Positions 36,748 through 48,700 of a DNA stretch of 64,000 nt are shown here, piece by piece. The stretch covers positions 24,323,519 through 24,387,518 of the forward strand of contig NC_019877.2 in NCBI RefSeq assembly GCF_002234675.1. The letters run 5' to 3'. The position numbers and the translations under genes were made by a program. The stretch is from Oryzias latipes (lineage: Eukaryota > Chordata > Actinopteri > Beloniformes > Adrianichthyidae). The notes beneath the pieces are model-generated. The model had not been told where the DNA came from and made no database searches. It saw only the letters and a program-made list of their open reading frames with translations. Numbering within the stretch: the stretch's first letter is position 1; the number at the start of each line of letters is the position of its first letter.

Positions 36748-38624
36748 TCTTCTGGATTGAGTTTTGGATTTTTCTTCCCGAGTCCCCAAAATTAACCTTG
36801 TGCTGCTTTCACCTGTTTGTTTCCTTGGGTCCTTGTCCAACATCCTGACATGTCTGGCAGATGTCAGAGCCGCTCCAGCAGCTTCTCTTTGGTTTTGAAA
36901 TGTGTTTGGAATTACACACCAGTCCTGTCATCCCTCAGGACTGAGACACGGGGGAGTTGTTACGGCTTTAAAGGACGCTTTGGTATTTCTGGTCATTTGT
37001 GTTTCCAAGAACACGTAAAGGTGACGGCTCCTGATCATGATCCAAATCCAAGCAGTCCTGTTCAGTTAGTCCAGATCTGTCCCACAACTCTGCAGTCTCA
37101 TCCAAATTCCTTCTGGCTAATGGAAGCTTTTGGTGGTCTGACAGTGATGTCTGCTTTTTCAGAGCTCTTAGCTTTGGAGCAAGAGACTTGAAAAAAAGGA
37201 AATCATTTAGTATAAAAGCTTGGTGGATATCACGCATGTACCAGGAGAGGCCGACATGTCATACGTGGAAAATGCACAACATGTACATAGTGTGACACGG
37301 CCTTTACGTGTGTGTGTGTGTGTGTGTGCGCGTGTGTGTGCGTGTGTGTGTGCGTCAAACGCACTTTATCTCAGTTACTTGATCAATAATCTGCTCTTGG
37401 ATTGAAGAAATATTAATACCTTTAAATAGATTTTATCATTAAAGTAACTACAAATATATTAAAACCTGTTCATTAAAACACAACAGGGGTGGCATGTTTG
37501 TTTCTTTTCACTCAGTTTTAAGCAATAATCCAACTTTCTGATAAAACTTAACATTTAATGGATTCATTGTGTTGTGTGTGTCCTGTATGTAAGTGTATAT
37601 TTACATAATATGTTATACATACATGTTACAAATTATATTTAAATGACTATTTCGTCATATTTTAGTATTATACTATATTTAAATGTACAATTTAAATATA
37701 AATGTATATTCCAATTATAATATGAAAAGGTTCACATAATTTTCTTTTATTTACTGATATAGTGATTTTTTTATCCTACATTTTTCCTTTTTTTTATTAC
37801 GGATTTAACATCTACCTTGTTCTTTTCACTCTGGATACTGATTGGATGAGAGACAGTTGGTAGGTCAGCCAGCTCTTCCTGACAGACATGGCAGAAGAAT
37901 CGTCACAGAAACGCAGGAAAACCCAGAGAAGCTCAATGATCTGCACTGAGTTTCTTAAGCCGAGTGTTTGCATTACATGGCTGTGATGTTCAGTTTCAGT
38001 AAAGATACAGCAGGAATGTGAAGTCACGTCAGAAAAAGATTATTCTTTAAATCAACTGTAAGCTAACAGATCTGCAGAGTATGGCTTTGTCACGCCTTTA
38101 TTTACTTTTATTTAGCATGCATTTGTGTTTAAGGAAAGGTTTGGACGCAATCAGCAGACGCATAGAAAACGGCTTTTGACAAACGTGAATGTAAATGAAT
38201 GCAAAGTGTAGTCCAAAGTCATTTGAACAGAGAGAAGCTTTGTGCTGAACAAGCTGCTGTAGGCATTAAATGCTTTGAGAGGGATGTTCAGATATTATAT
38301 TTGCTGCCAAAGTGTCGGTTCTGAAAGCACATGGCCACGATATTTGGGTTATGTTTGCTATTCTGGAAGCATTATTCCAAATCCAACCATCTAAAGTTTC
38401 AGCTTGGAGCAGCTGGCTGCTCCAAGTGCCCCAGATAAATACTTTGATTCAACAATGTTAAAAATGTTTGCCCCAACACGATGTACTCATGAATAAAGCT
38501 GCAGTCACTAGATCAGACAGGACGGCGGTTTCTAGGAGCACTGCAGATCACTGCACTGTTTTCTTAACACCGTGTGGACATTATTTAACCTTTGACCACC
38601 GTGACACCCTGAAGAAGCCCTGCC
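36748..38624. other. Intergenic between rab37 and mrpl27
   Basis: Unique AT-rich sequence with a GT-rich microsatellite at 37307-37353. No gene recognised. Confidence 0.45.
37307..37353. repeat. (GT)n imperfect microsatellite
   Basis: GT units are interrupted by GCGC steps, like the end of the repeat near position 280. Confidence 0.9.
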
Positions 38625-38627
38625 TAA

Positions 38628-39311
38628 AGTCCTGTTCACACCGGGACGAATTTCGCCGGCGATTTTCGCCGACGTTTAACGCCTCGTGACTAAACAAAGG
38701 GCACCAATGAGAGTGTGCACACCGACGCGAAAAAACGCCATGCGTCAAAGCGTCAAAAAAAAAACGCCTCGGGTTCGTTTTTTTTTTTTCGACGCGTTGC
38801 GTCGAAATCTACTCGACCAATGAGAATGGCGCTTTTGCTCACGTGTCTGGAGCTTCTGAAGTTACAGTAAAACACAACTTGGGGGCGCTCAAACATCAAA
38901 CTGCCTTGCTGAGCACACATACCAGCGAAGAAGATAGACGCCAAGTAGCGTCTACACTGCCACAAAGAAATAATGACGGACATTCTTAAATATCCCCTTA
39001 CCAAGTACCAGTTGGAGCTACTGGTGCTTGAAATATTCATGTTTTCTTTGTATTATTCTGACAAGCGTGTAAATACTTGCTCTCTTCTTCTGAGTGAAAA
39101 GCGACTTTAAGAAGCGTAAAGTTGCGCAGCGCCACCTTGTGTACAGGAGTATTTCTGTTTACATTAAGCGCCATCTAATGTCAGGGAATGAAATTGCATG
39201 TTCGCTCGGCTCACCGTCAGCGAAAATCGCCTGGGTGTGAACACAAAAAACGTGGCGAAAAACGCTGGCGAATAACACCTGGCGAATATTCGTCCCGGTG
39301 TGTACGGGCCT
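38628..39311. mobile_element. PIF/Harbinger-type MITE, 684 bp, TAA target duplication
   Basis: The ends are AGTCCTGTTCACACCGGGAC on the left and the complement of AGGCCCGTACACACCGGGAC on the right, each continuing GAAT. TAA flanks both sides (38625-38627 and 39312-39314), the usual 3-bp duplication of this superfamily. The interior is CpG-rich near both ends and has no intact transposase. Confidence 0.85.
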
Positions 39312-39326
39312 TAACACGCCAAAAAC

Positions 39327-39514
39327 ATGGCGTCTGTTCAGAATGTACTCACCCACAAACAGCAGGTGGCGCCCTGCAGTCCCCTTCAACCTGCCTCACA
39401 GCCACCCCCCCCCACCCCCATGGTCCAGCAGCGCCAAACTGTCCGAATCAACTCCACGGAGGACGAGCTGATGAAGCAGATGTCTGACCTCTGCTGGCAG
39501 ATCTGGTTACTGCA
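39327..39514 (+). other. Candidate first exon of an unidentified plus-strand gene
   Basis: An ATG in good context (AAACATGGCG) opens a frame of about 62 codons: MASVQNVLTHKQQV, a Pro/Gln-rich stretch, then QTVRINSTEDELMKQMSDLC and WQIWLLH. A consensus donor GTGAGA then follows. I do not recognise the protein. Its 5' end lies 15 bp from the MITE at 38628-39311, so any promoter would have to lie in that element. It would be convergent with mrpl27. No second exon was identified. Confidence 0.25.
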
Positions 39515-40017
39515 CGTGAGACCTGTTGAGGTTTCTGATTGGTCCATTTATAACTTGAATTACTTACACTAAAGAAAAAATATCACGAAAAATGAAGATT
39601 ATCCAGAAGGTTTTCTTTTGATTAAGGTATCTGAGTCCAATATGCTGAAAGTTGGGAATGATTTTAGGGCAGAAAAGTGTGAAAGTCATCTGCATAACTG
39701 AACAGATCAAAGGTCAAATATTCCCATTCAACAGACATTTCTCTCTAGACTTTTCCTACATTTTTGTTCCTCAGACTTCATTTCTGCTCATGTACTTCAT
39801 TTGTAAGTCGTTTTGGATAAACATTGTCTTAATTGCAGATGATAATTTAAATCAGTCCCCCCCCCCCACACACACACACCTCTCACAAAACACACAAAGT
39901 TCAGCTCAGAGGAACCGACGATGGTGAGGGTTTATCAACTAAACTAGAACACGCGTGACTGCGTGGGACAGATGGGTGAAGTCAGATCCGACATGCCAAG
40001 AAGCTTTTATACAAAAC
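39515..40017. other. mrpl27 downstream region
   Basis: AT-rich, with a poly-C/(CA)n tract at 39858-39890. No gene seen. Confidence 0.45.
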
Positions 40018-40023
40018 TTTAAT
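40018..40023 (-). terminator. Candidate mrpl27 polyadenylation signal (ATTAAA)
   Basis: ATTAAA on the minus strand about 200 nt beyond the mrpl27 stop. No closer AATAAA was noticed. Confidence 0.4.
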
Positions 40024-40219
40024 CATCACCATAAAGCTCAGCAGCAGCTCAGTCCACACCTGGGGGGGCCCTGGAGCTCAGTGAAGACAGACGGGACCTT
40101 CAGCTTCACGGTGAACTCCAGCACAAGTCTGGACGTCCTCCACAGCAGAGCTTCCTCTGGACCGCTGCTCCACTCGCATCGGAAAGTCTGTCATTTCAGC
40201 CCCGGAGTCCTGATCCCCG

Positions 40220-40426
40220 TCACACCTGATCCACCAGCCTGAACTTGGCCTCCTGTTGGACGGGCATCACGTTGATGAAGGTTTTGTAGAGCACGGCGCC
40301 TTTGGGCAGTTTTGGAATGATGGCGGAAGCCTCGGGGCTGCGCGGCGGTGGGATGTACACCTCCTTGGTGAACCTGACGTGCCCGTCCTCCAGAGCAAAG
40401 AGGGTGTTGTTGGTGCCCATGCCCAC
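40220..40426 (-). CDS. mrpl27: mrpl27 exon 4 (C-terminus)
   Basis: Acceptor [27 protein letters not shown] onward, ending KFRLVDQV and stop at 40220-40222. Confidence 0.95.
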   Translation of the reverse strand: MGMGTNNTLFALEDGHVRFTKEVYIPPPRSPEASAIIPKLPKGAVLYKTFINVMPVQQEAKFRLVDQV

Positions 40427-43215
40427 CTTCAGAACAGAGGAGACAGAACCAGAACTGATGCAGGGTTTCCATGGAAACGTCCTCCAGCTACAAACAGACC
40501 GACTGACCAGACTAATAATATTTAGGATTATTTTCCTTTACGTGCACTATAGGAAACAAATCTAAGAGAGTTTTAAATCAAAATTCAACAAAAGCAATGA
40601 TATCCAGAAGAAATATTGACTTATGCCTCTGAACGTTATTGTTATTACCTCACAAAAGACAAGACACACAATGGTTAGAGGAGTCGATATCATTAGAAAA
40701 CTGATGATGTCAATTCTCTAAAATGTCAACACTGGACTTAAAGCTTTGGTGTTGAAGAGTTAAACTCCAGAGCTTCTGATGCAGCCATCTTTGTTCCATG
40801 TTGTGCTTGTGTACGTTTGTACTGGTTACACAAACTTACGTGCGCTCCTGGGTGAAACCTCAGCTGCCTCTGCGTCGCCAGGATGTTGCCGGCATGAACA
40901 AAGTTCCCTGAGGAAACAGGAAGAAGCGTCAGAGCTCCTTCAGGAGTCATCAGGCCGTCACCATCAGACACACCGCTTACATGTAGTTTATTGTACAAAC
41001 AGGCTCACTATCATCTTTCATGACACAGCAGTTCCAAACTAAGGGTGCATTCAGCCTGGGAAAACCGCTTGTTCCAGAGCCGGTCAGCTTCATTTGGTCC
41101 GGATGGAGCTCTGAAACTTGTGCTGGGTCTGTATTCAATCATTCAAACTTTATTTGTTGCTGAGCGGTTTTAAAGGTCTGTATCACTTTTTCCTGCTGCT
41201 GTGGTCCGGTAGAGGCTGCAGGCCGCTTACGGGCAGGAAGACGTCCTGGAAGCTACGCTGATAAGTGTTAATGATGCATAGATTGTTGGGAAAACAGGGA
41301 AAATCACTGTGGATCACGTTAAAAGTTATTTTAATGAGCCTGCATCTCATGGAGTTGCTGTGTCTCATCACAATATTTTATCAGAATTCTGTTAAGGAAC
41401 TACAAGGTAGCCTATAAGATGATGTCACAGTAGCCCTGGCCGTGTAACGAGACACAGAAAAGCATGTTTGAATGTATGAAAAATCAGATCCATTTTTGAG
41501 ACAATGTTGTTCTCCATCTTTGTTGTTGCTTTTTTGGGCTAAGACTCGTTGAAATCCTATTTTAACAGAGAAGAAAAACCTTTATGTGGGAACACTTTAA
41601 GCCACAATGAACCGCCTTTGAGCGAAACCACGAGACAGAAGCTTAACTTTGAGTTCAGAGAAGAAGAAAAGGAACCACGTTTGTCCACAAACACAGTAGA
41701 GGACGAGTCTGAGACGGACGGCTTTGGTTACCGTCTTGTTTCTTGAAGCCGTATCTGCGGCCGGGGCTTTTTCCTCCGACGTTCTTGGAGCTCCCGCCTG
41801 CCTTCTTAGAGGCGAACCGAACCGAGTCCAACAGAGACGACTGAGCAGAAATCAGGAGACCTAAAGCAGGTCCAGAACCACAGATCCGTCAGCAGAACAG
41901 AGCAGCAAAAATGGAAACTATGGTGACCAAGTCAGAACTGATCCTGCTCCAGAACTGATGTTCTGCTGTGTCTGGAGGAGAAATTCACATTAATGGGGTT
42001 TTTAACTCTGGATTCTGCCGTCAACCGAACATACCATTATTTAAAACTATTTTTATGAACTATTAATAATACAGTTTGCATTTTTAACAAGACACAGAAT
42101 CTGTTTGTGAAGTTTAGGCCATAAACTGTTCCAGGATTACATTAAAGTTCTGTTTGCGTTAAGTTTGAACGCATCGCCACAGATCAGCTACATTTACAGT
42201 TATTACTGGATACCCCAGTATGCTGCAAGTTAGTATTTTATGCATTTTGATAATCCAAACATAATATCTATTGATCTACAAACGTTCCAATAAGAGACAT
42301 AAGTGGGAAAAATAAGAAAACAATAAATAATGTTATTATCTGTTTAACACTGAAAAAGACCAAATTGAAAACAAGATTTTATAAATGAGTTGAATTTTTT
42401 AACCATTAAAACAGGAAGAGGTGTATTATTTAGGCTTCAAGGGTCCCGCTGGATAAAAGTGACATCACAGATGACACAATATCTAACTATGCTAGAAAAA
42501 AACAAGAGTTTCTGTGATGAATGAAGAAGGTTGCTTTAAACTTGGGCCAATAGTCCATGCAAGACCATTTTAAGACTGATAAAGCAATTTAAAAGAAGGA
42601 ACTTAATAGATTTTAAAAAGAAAGATATGTTATTTAACACAACATCATAAGATAATATAGAAGACAGTCCCATAGTCTCTTGTTGTGAATATGTTATTTG
42701 TTGTCAGGTTTAAATTCTCCTACTTTCAAGCTAAAGCGAAAATTATATTTGCTTTTTTTATTATTATTCTCTGGACAAAATTAAAAGACTCTTCAATTTA
42801 CTGTAACAGGTTTATCTCCATCGTGTGGTCATGATTATGATCGTCAATGTGCCAAATTCCACCTTAATAAAAATCCTCCTTAACCATCGAAAGCTGGCTT
42901 CTGTGTCACAAAGGGGCTCTAATGAAAATATAAATGGCAACTCAGAAATTGAACATAAATTGATCATATTTAGAGTTAACACAAACTGCTAACTTAGAGA
43001 AACGTCGCGCGGCTCTTTTCCAGGTTAGCATCATGTGTCGCGTCTTTATTACGTTTTACAATAACTCAAGCCCCAAAATAAGACAAACAGACGTGATAGT
43101 CATCTGATAGTTATCTCTAAAATCTCTCTGGCGTGTTATATGCTTAAAAATAAGGACCCAGTCAAGCCATACCTGCTCTTGACTTGAAACTCAAGGACGC
43201 TAACGCCGCCATCAT
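40220..43215 (-). CDS. mrpl27: Mitochondrial ribosomal protein bL27m, complete gene in four exons
   Basis: The four exons (43+129+68+207 nt) join in frame to 148 aa, the same length as human MRPL27. bL27m is a large-subunit mitoribosomal protein near the peptidyl-transferase centre. The first 30 or so residues ([15 protein letters not shown]) form a basic, Ser/Leu-rich mitochondrial targeting sequence. The conserved bL27 start [20 protein letters not shown] and the core [20 protein letters not shown] follow. The C-terminal half keeps FTKEVYIP and [14 protein letters not shown]. For exon 2, the nearest AG before SSLLDS would put the message out of frame. The AG 20 nt upstream (CTTTAG) keeps the frame and is the one chosen. 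Two adjacent ATG codons could start. The gene lies head to head with eme1, as in mammals. Confidence 0.95.
40840..40907 (-). CDS. mrpl27: mrpl27 exon 3
   Basis: Acceptor [28 protein letters not shown] followed by GAH, donor GTAAGT. Confidence 0.95.
41043..41400. mobile_element. DNA transposon family Y, copy 2 (in mrpl27 intron 2)
   Basis: It starts AAGGGTGCATTCAGCCTGGG and follows family Y (10845-11481) through GTTAATGATGCATAGATTG and TTTTAATGAGCCTG. The right terminus is not clear. Confidence 0.65.
41732..41860 (-). CDS. mrpl27: mrpl27 exon 2
   Basis: Acceptor CTTTAG; contains the [12 protein letters not shown] block; donor GTAACC after AAACAAGACG. Confidence 0.88.
41861..43172. other. mrpl27 intron 1
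   Basis: AT-rich intron sequence without recognised elements. Confidence 0.6.
43173..43215 (-). CDS. mrpl27: mrpl27 exon 1
   Basis: ATGATG start, 14 codons plus one base, donor GTATGG. Confidence 0.88.
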
Positions 43216-45151
43216 CACAGACGTCTCCTTTAAGTCGACCTCAGTGCGTCACATCCGCTCGTCTGTGTTGCATTCAGGTTCCTCAGAATGTAGGACTTTC
43301 TGATGTTCGCGAATTATTCAATATACTGTCGTATTCGAGTATTCCAAATTGAAATATGGTGTATTTAGAATAAATTCTATTTATGACTATTGTTACTATC
43401 TAAATTATTTAATTTCTTGCATTTTGTGTGGCTCCTGGAGACAACCGTGAATGTTTTTTGGTGTTTTATAAACTATGAATGAGATACTGCTGAGATCTGT
43501 GGTTCTTTGTTAGTACAAGAATCGGTGTCTTTTGTTAAAGCAGCAAATCTTATCTGGGACATTGTAACTCAGTTTTTAGTCTTCATCCCTGACACATTTA
43601 TGATGCAGAACACCAGTTCAGAACATGTTAAATAAATTGTCTCTGTTAAAGAGTTCTTCAGCATATTCAAAATTAAATACCCTTCTGTAAAACCATTTAG
43701 AATATATAATTACTAAAACAGTACATGGATGCGTTTGTTTTTCTATTTTTTCACATAATCTAGGAAATCCTGTTTTGCTTAACGCGTAAGCATCTGTCAG
43801 TCTACCATTTTTCCACTTGTCAGAAGCTCCTTGTCTTCTATACTGTTGTTTAACAACTAAAACACAAGTGTGTTAAGACCACAACTGTAATTTCCCTGCA
43901 TGGTTTGAGGTGAGCGGTTTTAGTCCCACGGGCATTGAACGCAACGCCACCCCGGTAAATCAAACGTAAAAGGCGCGAGTTCAGCCGGCAGTGGTGGGTA
44001 CTGGTTACAATTTTAGACAGCAAGCAGAAGGCGTTCGTCCACGCAGGGAATGAGAAATCACTGATTAGTGCCGCCAGGACCCGGATCTGAGGCCGCGAGC
44101 AACTAACACCTGAGGCCGCGAGCAGCTAACCTGAGGTGGGCTAACCAACCAGTGACGGCAGGTCTGCTGTGGGGATAAAGGCTGCGTTTGGTTTCGAAAA
44201 TAACAAAGTGGAAAAAGCTTGTGTGTGTCTCTGTGACACTTATGATAATAATAAAAACCGAACGCTCTGATATTTAAAACAGTTAAAAGTGTCCGAATTC
44301 CCACCCTGACCTCTAAATAGTGCACTATAGAGCATTCGCTATTTTCTAGTGTTGTCTGAATCTACAATTCCAGAATCCAGTGCTCCGGAAATTTCCCAGA
44401 AGTCTCTGCGAAACGCCAGTGTGCATCGATGCTCACTAGATCGACTAATATATACCACAATGCATTGCGTCGGAACAATTTTTGCCAAAAAATATGTATT
44501 TAAATCTATTTTTTAAATAAATTATGCACATTTTTATCTTTAGAAGACAGTGGACTCATAAATAATCGTCGTAAAACGCTCAAATTAATTAGATTTTAAC
44601 TTTATGAAATCGATGACGTCATATTCACCTTAAAAAAAGCAGTGAGTATAGTGTTTGAATTGCTTTTAAAATTCAGGGCACTACATAGTTTTTTTTTAGT
44701 AGTTAAGGGTTATGGAGGGAAATTGGACAGAGCCAATTGTTATTTTAATTCCTAAAAACTTTTGATTTAAGCTTTTAATTTATTCGTCTAAGATTATTTA
44801 AGATGTTTATATTTGGACATAAAAATATTATTTATCTAGTCGATCAACCTTTTCATTGTTATATTTTTCTGGTAAATGTTGGAACTTCAAAACTTAAATC
44901 AAGGTTTTTATATCGTAAAAAATAAATGGATTTTCTCCTTCTGACTATCTACATTTTATAGACTTGAAAGGGATTAGAAGAAAAACACATCTGCTGAAAC
45001 TCCTGCTCTGGTTTCTTCTGTCTGCTGAAGGTTCTTGTTGGTTTGAAACCTGTTTTAGGTTCTTGGGTGTTAAGTCTGGACCCTGAACCCTAGACCCTAG
45101 ACCCTAAACGCCTCACTGTCACGGGATCGGGTCTTTCAGGGACTTGGAGGC
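43216..45151. promoter_or_regulatory. mrpl27/eme1 divergent intergenic region
   Basis: This 1.9-kb interval separates the two divergent start codons and should carry both promoters. GCGTCACATCC lies just upstream of mrpl27. A TTTCAG acceptor-like site at 45139, 12 bp before the eme1 ATG, suggests a non-coding eme1 first exon inside the interval. A TIR repeat (44311-44693) and a short tandem CTGAGGCCGCGAGCA duplication (about 44087-44132) are also present. Confidence 0.45.
44311..44693. mobile_element. TIR MITE (TAGTGCACTAT type)
   Basis: CTCTAAATAGTGCACTATAG on the left, and AGGGCACTACATAG (complement CTATGTAGTGCCCT) on the right, form imperfect inverted ends. No coding sequence and no firm target duplication. 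Confidence 0.5.
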
Positions 45152-45710
45152 ATGAGCAGCTGCAGCAGCACTGACCTGGATGAGGAGCTTCCGCTGTTCG
45201 ACTTCCTGCAGCCGACCCAGCGCTGCATTCAGGGCTCTCCCACAGAATCCGAACAAGCGGCAAAGACTAAAGCCGGTGTTCCTCCCGGAACGGCAGATGT
45301 CATGATGATAAGCAGCGATTCAGATGATGATTACGCACCTCTGGCACAGAGACTCAAACCCAGCAGTGATCCCTCCTCTGTGTCCGGCGGGAAAATGCCT
45401 GACGGTGGATTCTCGTTGAGTCGATCCAGCTCCTGCCAGAACGGCGTTGTAGCGGCTGGGCTTCCTCCTAGTGTGAGACGGGAGGAGCCTCAGAGCTGTA
45501 AAACCTCTTCTGCCTGGAGAAATCTGACCAAGCGGCCAACCGAGGAGATCCAGACGTCTCTGGAGGAGGCCCTAAGGAGGAGGCAGGACAAGGAGGCACT
45601 CAAGCAGGAACGGGAGAAACAGAAGGCAGAGAAGAGAGCTGTGGCGGAGGCTGCCAAAGCCCTGAGGCCAGAGGAGTGCATCAAACACATGGTGGTAGCC
45701 GTGGATCCAG
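45152..45710 (+). CDS. eme1: eme1 coding exon 1
   Basis: ATG at 45152; 186 codons plus one base; donor GTGAGG after GTGGATCCAG. Confidence 0.93.
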
Positions 45711-48700
45711 GTGAGGAGCATCTGAAAGAGGTTTGATGCTGGCAGCAGGACAGGATTTAGCTGCAGAGCTTCTCTCATGCTCACCTTCACAGCACTCCTG
45801 CAGCTTGAAGGAGGCGGGGCTCTGCTGGCCTCGCTGCAGGCTCTGGGCTGCAGCTGCGCCATTGAAAAGCAGCCCCTCCCACGCAGCATTAGCTGGATGA
45901 GGAGAGCTCCACCTGCTCAGGTAAGAAGACCCGCCTCGAGCCACCTGCGATGGATGGCGGAGTGAGACGTGGCCTCAGAATAAAACCAAAAACCCAAACA
46001 GAGTTCCAGCTCCTCTGGAGCCCAGCTGGGGGACGCAGCTTGTGTTCCTGAGACCCCCGTGGTGATGCAGATGACGGTGGAGGACTTCATCACTCTGATC
46101 CACAACTTCATCCAGGTGTGTTGCAGCAGATGGAGAGCCTGGTCACCACTAAAGCACAAAGGTTTTCCTACAAGCGGCTAAAATTCAAGTTTTCCACTGT
46201 TCTGGTTGGAGTTGTGTGTTCTGGGCTGTGGAGCAGATGATGCTCTGAGTATTTACAGACAATTGAGCAGAGATGAAATGATGGACAAAATTCCAGACAT
46301 GAAAATCCAACCGCTACATGACAGTTTTACCAGGTAAGGTCTGCTGATAGTCATCAGGGTCAAACAGAACTAACTAAACCTTCACGGTTGGATTTTCACA
46401 TCAGTTGAGACCAACAATGTTCTGATAGAACCCCCCACGTCTGATCCGGAGTGAGAAGAAGAAACGGTGCGGTGCAGGTTCCTTTAAATCCTTTTCCCGT
46501 TGGAACCAGGAACAGAAGGTGGGCCGCTCTGACTCGGGTCCCACGCTGACGGCCTGGGTGCAGCAGCAGCAGAGGCGTCAGCCCAGGAAGACCCTCAGCC
46601 TGGCAGTCATTGAGCTGGAGAAGTATTTCAGGTGGGAATGAAGCCAAAGCTGTTCTTTGGTTTCCATTTTTTGTATTTCAGGGCCATAGGGGGCAGTTTT
46701 TTCTGTATTTCACAGACCAGGTTTTAAGGCGCGTTGGCACGTACCGGTAAAACGTGCCAATGCTAGTGGGTGTTTTAAAAAAAGGCAGCGGGAGCAAAAC
46801 TGAGTTGGCTGTGATTTATTTTATTTATTTTCAGTCATCAATCAGCATCCAAACATCCATCAAAGTCCTCATCTTCTTCCTCTGAAAAATCCCCATCCGT
46901 GGCAGTTTCTGTCCATCAGCACGGCAGCCAAGCACAACAGTAAAAGCCCCGTTATGCGCATCGCTGCCGTGCTGCTCCCCTTCTTCTCCACAGTGTGACT
47001 CACCAGGATGCCAAAAGTGAGCGGCGCCTCGTCCCAGCTGGTGATGTGGCTGGGCTGGATGTTTGTCGGCAATCTTTTTGCTGCAGTAGCAGCGGAAGAT
47101 GGACAGCTTTCCGTTGTGATCTCCTGGAAGTTGCTGCACCACCATAGTCCTTGCCCAGATGGAAGCATGGCCCCCTTTTCAGAAAACCTCCTAGAAAATG
47201 TTCAATCTTCCTTTCCTCTGCAAGCGTTACTGCCTTTAGTCGAATGGTGACTGTAGAGACGCTCCTCCCAGCTGTTCTCTGATCGTTAATCCATCGCTGC
47301 AGTCCGTCTTCCGTTTCCGTGGAAACTCAGCTGCGTCTTCTCGATTGTTGGAGTTCGTTTTCCAGCTTCCTCCGCTTGTGAACCATGGATTCATTCATCT
47401 TGAATTCTCTTTCAGCTGCTTGATTCGATAGCTTGCAGTTTAAACTGTGCTTCATAAGCGTCTCTTTGCATTTTTAGGGTTTCCAAAACAATGTTGTTCT
47501 GCATAATGCACATACCTGCACTTTAGTACCATTCAGGGGGGTGTCTTCTTCCACGTCCTCACTTCCCTCCTCACCGTCCTCATGCTGTCCTCTCCTACGT
47601 CCTCTTTACCCAACTTAGCATTAGGCCACCAAACCATAGGGGTCTCTGTACATTTTGGAGAAAATGTAAGACTTTTAAGTGCGCCTTATGGTCGTGAAAA
47701 TACGGTAGTGTTAAAGACGTCAGTTACATATTTTGAAGGTGAGTCATGGCACGAGGACTCCAATCTTCTTTCCCCTTCAGACGGATGAAGCCACTCGGAT
47801 GAGTGGTGAGATTTTAAATGCAGATGCTTTGACTCAACTTTCAAGACATCACCTACGTGTCAGTTAAACCTTTTCTAGAATGTTTTTCAAGAGTTTTTTC
47901 TGCAGCACAGCAGGTGTTCGCCTCTGAGTTGTCAGCGTGACGGTTGGCACAGAAGTAACCCTCCTTGTCTGCAAGTGGATGCATCAGAATGGAGCGGAGC
48001 AGGGAGACGTTGGCCCGCCTATTTCAGTTGCTGTGTAACAAACATGAGCTTTTTCCAGACGTGGGTTCCTCATCCACCATGATTTGGATCAAGGAAAACT
48101 CAGAAACGCAGTTTTAATCTTCAATTATTTGACACAAGTCCTCCATCGTGAGAAAATTGGCACAAGAACTCGTTAAAAAACAGCAGTAGCACGCTTTTCG
48201 TTGGAATGGGTCTTTAATACACTGAAAACTGGAGCTTTTCTCCAAAAAACCAAATCGACCAGCTAAGAACTTTTTAAATAAAACAACCAAATCAGGAGTG
48301 AGTTCAGGAGATTCCTTTGATTTATAGGTAGCTGTACACATGACAGTGCTGTTGCTCCTGCTGTTCACCTTTGTTTTAGAACAGGCGGTTTGCTTTAGCC
48401 GTGTCCTGGGGGAGGATCCCTCCTTCATGTGGACCCCCCTGAGCTTTCTACGTGTTTTCTTTTAGGAGGGTCTCCGGGCAGAGATGCCAGTTTAGTTTAG
48501 TTAGTTCAGTTTAGAATCTTTCTATTGAAGTGTGTGTTCATGATCCTTTTGATTCGATGTTTTACTACATTTATCTGCACAAAGCCCATTGAGACGACTG
48601 TTGTTGGGATTTTGGGCCATACAAATGAAATGGAATTGAATTGAATTGGTTTCTGCTCCTCTTGGCCCCTGTAGGGGCCACTGTAGGGGCCACTGTAGGA

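Noticed and set aside
45490..45944. Minus-strand frames opposite eme1 exons 1-2
   Set aside because: Shadows of the eme1 coding sequence.
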